A stretch of 21,570 nt of DNA from NCBI GenBank assembly GCA_034698045.1, contig JAQGAU010001081.1, positions 1 through 21,570 on the forward strand, read 5' to 3'. A model generated the notes under the pieces. It searched no databases and had not been told where the DNA came from. It was given only the letters and a program-made list of their open reading frames with translations. Position 1 is the first letter of the stretch; every line of letters begins with the position of its first letter. Source of the stretch: Paramacrobiotus richtersi (taxonomy: Eukaryota > Tardigrada > Eutardigrada > Parachela > Macrobiotidae). Of this stretch, positions 18,036-21,570 are shown piece by piece. A program made the position numbers and the translations under genes.

Positions 18036-20135
18036 ACATATGCATAAATTGTTCCAACAAGTAGATTACTCCAACGCAGATATTCCAGAAATATTCGAAT
18101 ACGCCTGATATGATGTCCTAAATGTGATAATAACTGAGCCATGTTTTATTTTAGAGCACGTGCAAATGGTGCTTTGTTATGAAATTCCGAAATACATACC
18201 CTAGTTGACGATGAATAATTTTTAACATAGCCGCCCACCAGAGTGAGTTTCCACTCATAGCTTTGATGGGTCATCCATAGAGCATTATGTCAAAAATTAA
18301 TAACTGTTAACGATTTCAGAAATTCACAGCAAAGCGCCATTAAGAGTCGGATTAGACTTGCCCTAAAATAGAACAGTGCTCAGTAATTAGCACATTTAGG
18401 ACAGCATATCAAGCGTACATATTTGAATATCTTAGGAATAACTGCGTTGGGATAATCTACGTGCAAGCCAGAGATGTAATAATAATTGAAATTAAATAAT
18501 AAAACCTTAATTAGCAGGCTTTTTTTACCCTTACTAAGTAAGTAAATAGTAAGTAAACAGAACCCAGCCAAAAAAAAATTAAGTAAATATTAAGTTAGTC
18601 GAGCCTGTTTAGCTCTAATTAGTTTACTATTATTAATTAGTAGCATGGTCAACCGCAAAATATTAAGCAGTAAGTAAATAGTAAGCTATCGAATGATAAG
18701 CAGACTAAAGCAGTTGAAAAGTAGTAACTAGTAAGTAAGAAGCAAAAGACAAAAATTCTCCGATAGTAAACAGAAAGGCTGCTCCGAAATGAATATTAAT
18801 TACATCACTGTTGCAAGCCATTATCAGCTGTTTGTGGTTATTAATGTCCGGTATTCCTTTGTGCTTTGTTTAATCCCAGACTTCCAGTGCTAGTATCTTA
18901 GTTAGTAGCGTATTTAATTAGTTTTCGCTCTTTTTCAGAGTTTCAGTCCATTGCAACGGAGTCCTAGTTGATTCTTATTCTTAGTTGATATTCTTATTTT
19001 CTACATTTTGCATTTATCACTAAATTTTGATTCTGATGTTGTATTCTTGATCCTTTTTTAGCTTATGTATGTCTCCGATTGCATTGCTTTTCGGCGAGTT
19101 TTCGCCATAATAATTATCATACATTTTTAATCGTGGTACAAAATTTATTTGATACGTTTCGGCCTTGCTAAGAGTTTTGTTTGTCAATTGTATAGGATTG
19201 CATTTGCTAACATTCATTTTATTAAAATAAATTTATTGCAGTATGTTATACGTCTCGGCGGTTGCCTTCTGTTCCACGGTTTTTCCTGGACAAATTCTTG
19301 GAGCTGTAACTTATTTAAGATTTCGTATCCAACGAGACTTTCTTTAGGCCATCTAGTTATTAATAATGGTAACATTTTTTGCTATGAAAGTAAAATAAAA
19401 TGATCACCCCGAAGTTTAGTTCATTTCATAGTTGATACTGGTGGCCTCATGTGCCACGACCTAAACAGCCTATAGAGAATCTGACCATAACATACAGAAG
19501 CAACTGATCAGCGTGTGTCAAAATATTTCGGGTTATATGCACCATAAGGGAATGGACTGCAGGTAATCGTGGGCGGCAGTTTACCATTGTCCAGCAAATC
19601 AGTCCCGCTCATGAAAATTCATCACAATTAATACATTCAATTTCCAGATATCCGCAAATAAATTCACTTCCCTTATAAGTGCACAAGGAGCTAGCGCTGA
19701 GCGCTTTGTGGGTTATTGAGTAAAGGTCACGATGGTAGCAGGCGATGGCCGTTCACACAGAATATTTTTGCGTGGACGCAATGGTGCACTTGACTGTAAA
19801 AAGTACAACTGTAAGCCGTGCTCGTTAACGGCGCGAATTATTGTGTACTTCGCCGCATGAGAGAAATTTGTTCGACCATTTGAAATAAAGACAGGAACTC
19901 ATTATCAAAATACTACCGTAACGGGAACTAAATTCGGATAACGACACCCATAATAATATTTAAAAAATAATTCGAACAGCTGCTCGATGGGTTGGCTGCA
20001 AAACAGCGTACTGGTGTTTAGACGACTGCATTTGAACTGTAACCTACTGCTACGTTGGTACCCCTCAAATATGGAGTCTGGTGCCAGATAATTCGATAAT
20101 GTCGCTCTAGCGAGCTAATCCGAGTCGCGAGCTTT
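18036..20135. other. AT-rich gene-free stretch
   Basis: No supported gene. Positions 18530-18750 are low complexity, built from AAGTAA/TAGTAA words with inverted counterparts (TTACTATT). Two small AT-rich ORFs (19020-19217 minus, 19149-19403 plus) overlap on opposite strands and have no recognisable domains. Confidence 0.45.
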
Positions 20136-20161
20136 GGCGGCGGCGCGGAGCGCCCGCCGCC
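20136..20161. other. GC-rich hairpin
   Basis: GGCGGCGG and CCGCCGCC flank a 10-base centre, forming an 8-bp all-GC stem in AT-rich DNA. It lies just before the tandem repeat at 20176. Confidence 0.6.
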
Positions 20162-20175
20162 AATGCGCAGTAGAC

Positions 20176-20620
20176 GAGCCGGTCAAAGAAAATTAATAAT
20201 GTTTTATGCATAAGTGCATTATAAGTTAAGGCTTTCCCTGCGTGAAAGTAACGCATTTAATTTCTAATCCGGTTTTAAAGAAGCTTTAGCTAATTTGCGT
20301 TAAAATTAATTTTGGAAAAACGTGAACCATGGTGTCTGGTTTGGATAATGTCTGGCGATACAGCCGAAAACAACAGCTTATCTTCGAGCTTCGTCTGCGC
20401 TCGCTTTCACGGAGCCGGTCAAAGAATTGGTCACTTACACATAATTAAGAGTTCAACTTTTCTAAATACCACAGTTTATTTCTTATCCGTTTCTAAAAAA
20501 GCTTCAGCAACTTTGCGTTCAAATTGTGGAAAGTAAATCTAGAGTCTGTTGAGAGTTTAAGTAATGTCTGGCGAGACCGCCGAAAATATCATGTTATCTT
20601 TAAGCTTTATTTGTACTAAT
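20176..20620 (+). repeat. Two-copy tandem repeat, unit about 230 bp
   Basis: GAGCCGGTCAAAGAA is exact at 20176 and 20412. TAATCCGG/TATCCG-TTTTAAA, AAGCTTTAGC/AAGCTTCAGC, TTTGCGTT, TAATGTCTGGCGA, GCCGAAAA and TTATCTT follow in the same order in both copies, with spacing of 226-236 bp. The copies have diverged and contain no conserved ORF. Confidence 0.8.
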
Positions 20621-20713
20621 TTTTGCAGTTGAAATATTATTAAAATATTATAGTAAAAATTCTAAAATCGGTGTTTAATTGATACACACTATTGTAATAT
20701 GTTAACTTAATCT

Positions 20714-20789
20714 TTGTCATCCTAATTTTCCGCAGTACAACAAGTTGCGGCTCGCCGAAGGCGAGCCAGCTGCTTGTATGGTATGACAA
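20714..20789. other. Nested perfect hairpin
   Basis: GGCTCGCC (20749-20756) and GGCGAGCC (20760-20767) pair fully round a GAA loop. Outside this, GC pairs with GC and ACAAG (20740-20744) with CTTGT (20773-20777), and further out TTGTCAT (20714-20720) pairs with ATGACAA (20783-20789). The left arm has a bulge of about 20 bases. No RNA family is recognised. Confidence 0.7.
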
Positions 20790-21332
20790 TTAGCTTGAGA
20801 CAGCCGCAACGTAAAGCTCATTGTCAGCCCAAGAACGAGAGTATTGTTAACGTTGATGAGTAGCTAATTTTCGCCCAAACATCAAGAACATGTGTATTGA
20901 ATAATCAAACCACTCATTCAGCCCGCTGCAATACAGTAGTGCGGTATGGTTGCGACATCCAGCGATGGGTGAATTGCAAATGAGATCTTATTACCTCAGT
21001 CGAGATATCACGCCATCGTTTGCAGCAACTGACTGAGTCCTAAATTGTCCATATACTGCGAGACCGGTTTTCGAGATAATTAGCAAACAAAGTCATTCCA
21101 CTTCGGGCAATCCGCGTGCAGTACTTCTTTACGAAACAGTCGGGAGTAATCGTGTCAACCAGCCTCTTGTGCAAGATGTTTAACACAGCTGTTTGTGACT
21201 GCTGATGCAAGGCTGTAGTAGTCATGCAAGGTAGTCCCGTGAAACGCCATTTTTTGCTCTCCAGAAGCTGCTTCTATCGGCTATAAAGTCTAAAACTATA
21301 GCCTGCCGGGCAGGCGGCTAGTGTGATACCCA
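20790..21332. other. Unassigned intergenic stretch
   Basis: No gene is supported. A 61-codon minus-strand ORF at 21040-21225 has no recognisable domain. The right end is the presumed upstream region of the gene at 21409. Confidence 0.4.
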
Positions 21333-21372
21333 TATATATCTGCTAGATTTGCGCTGCCGCGTGTCTTTCAGC
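21333..21372 (+). promoter_or_regulatory. Candidate core promoter of the last gene
   Basis: TATATAT at 21333-21339 is followed by TTTCAGCAAG with its A at 21370, an arthropod-like initiator context, 39 bp before the ATG. The TATA-to-initiator distance (37 bp) is a little long, so the start site may lie slightly upstream. Confidence 0.35.
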
Positions 21373-21408
21373 AAGTGCTGACTGTGAGCTTGTTAAAACT
21401 AGTTCGCA

Positions 21409-21570
21409 ATGCGTTCCGTCACCGTCCCACTTTACATGGGGAAACCAGTAGCGCTGCTGCTTCTCTTGGTCCTGAAAGCGGGAGCCGACACCTCTGGTAG
21501 ATGTGAAGTGGAATGCACAAAATGTGAATGTAAAGCATTTAGTAACCTACATGAATTCGTCTGCCGATGT
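21409..21570 (+). CDS. Secreted cysteine-rich protein, 5' part (runs off the window)
   Basis: The frame opens at ATG 21409 and stays open for 54 codons to the window end. An internal Met at residue 10 could also start. A hydrophobic core (VALLLLLVLKAGA) gives a signal peptide with cleavage expected near residue 26-30. The mature part begins with closely spaced Cys: CEVECTKCEC, then VCRC. The spacing suggests a small disulfide-rich extracellular domain, but too little is visible to name a family, and I do not infer an activity. The frame may also end at a splice site just beyond the edge. Confidence 0.6.
   Translation, partial: MRSVTVPLYMGKPVALLLLLVLKAGADTSGRCEVECTKCECKAFSNLHEFVCRC

Noticed and set aside
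18530-18750. CRISPR-like or structured direct repeat array in AAGTAA-rich DNA
   Set aside because: The repeats are irregular short words without fixed spacers, in a eukaryotic context; this is low-complexity DNA.
20281-20340. Sm-site-like AATTTTGG as sign of an snRNA gene
   Set aside because: The motif is not kept in the second tandem copy and no snRNA stem arrangement was seen.
21368-21392. Resemblance of the last promoter region to a MITE arm (TCAGCAAGTGC)
   Set aside because: Only about 20 bases match and no inverted partner is nearby; chance is likely.

Overview
The window reads as the nuclear genome of an invertebrate animal. The evidence is two GT-AG introns of 100 and 177 bp that restore known protein domains, a conserved SPAK/OSR1 kinase C-terminal domain, a non-LTR retrotransposon with two ORFs, a MITE-like foldback element, and long AT-rich gene-free stretches. 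I cannot place the phylum from the sequence.

Layout. Positions 1-1726 hold no recognised exon. Positions 1727-2283 are the last two exons of an OXSR1/STK39 (SPAK/OSR1) family kinase gene on the plus strand; its kinase domain lies outside the window or in exons I could not recognise. A 377-bp inverted-repeat element with TA on both sides sits at 2881-3257. Positions 3258-5720 are gene-poor, with a good TATA/initiator pair near 4259 and a tRNA-like A/B box pair near 4418. A CR1/Jockey-type LINE fills about 5722-9430 on the minus strand: ORF1 and the endonuclease are open, but the catalytic centre of the reverse transcriptase is deleted and the C-terminal piece is out of frame.

Positions 9927-16307 form the accessory core. 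Two 73-residue secreted LysM-like paralogues (9927 and 16086) lie about 6.2 kb apart, each inside a longer diverged duplication. Between them are a two-exon gene for a kinase-like protein with membrane segments on both sides of the kinase domain (11583-14013), the broken remains of that gene's tail (a TPR continuation and a ZZ zinc finger, to 14464), and a minus-strand Thr/Ser- and Cys-rich protein gene (14875-15345, possibly from 15483) with an in-frame stop near its 5' end.

Positions 16308-21330 are mainly gene-free: AT-rich low-complexity DNA, a coding-like but frame-broken patch at 17780-18035, a two-copy tandem repeat of about 230 bp (20176-20620) and a nested hairpin (20714-20789). The last 162 bases begin a secreted cysteine-rich protein that runs off the window.

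The most unusual item is the kinase gene: about four membrane spans, a divergent kinase domain, about four or five more spans, a TPR, then a decayed ZZ finger, flanked by LysM secreted proteins. A role in microbe or chitin sensing is only a guess from that neighbourhood.
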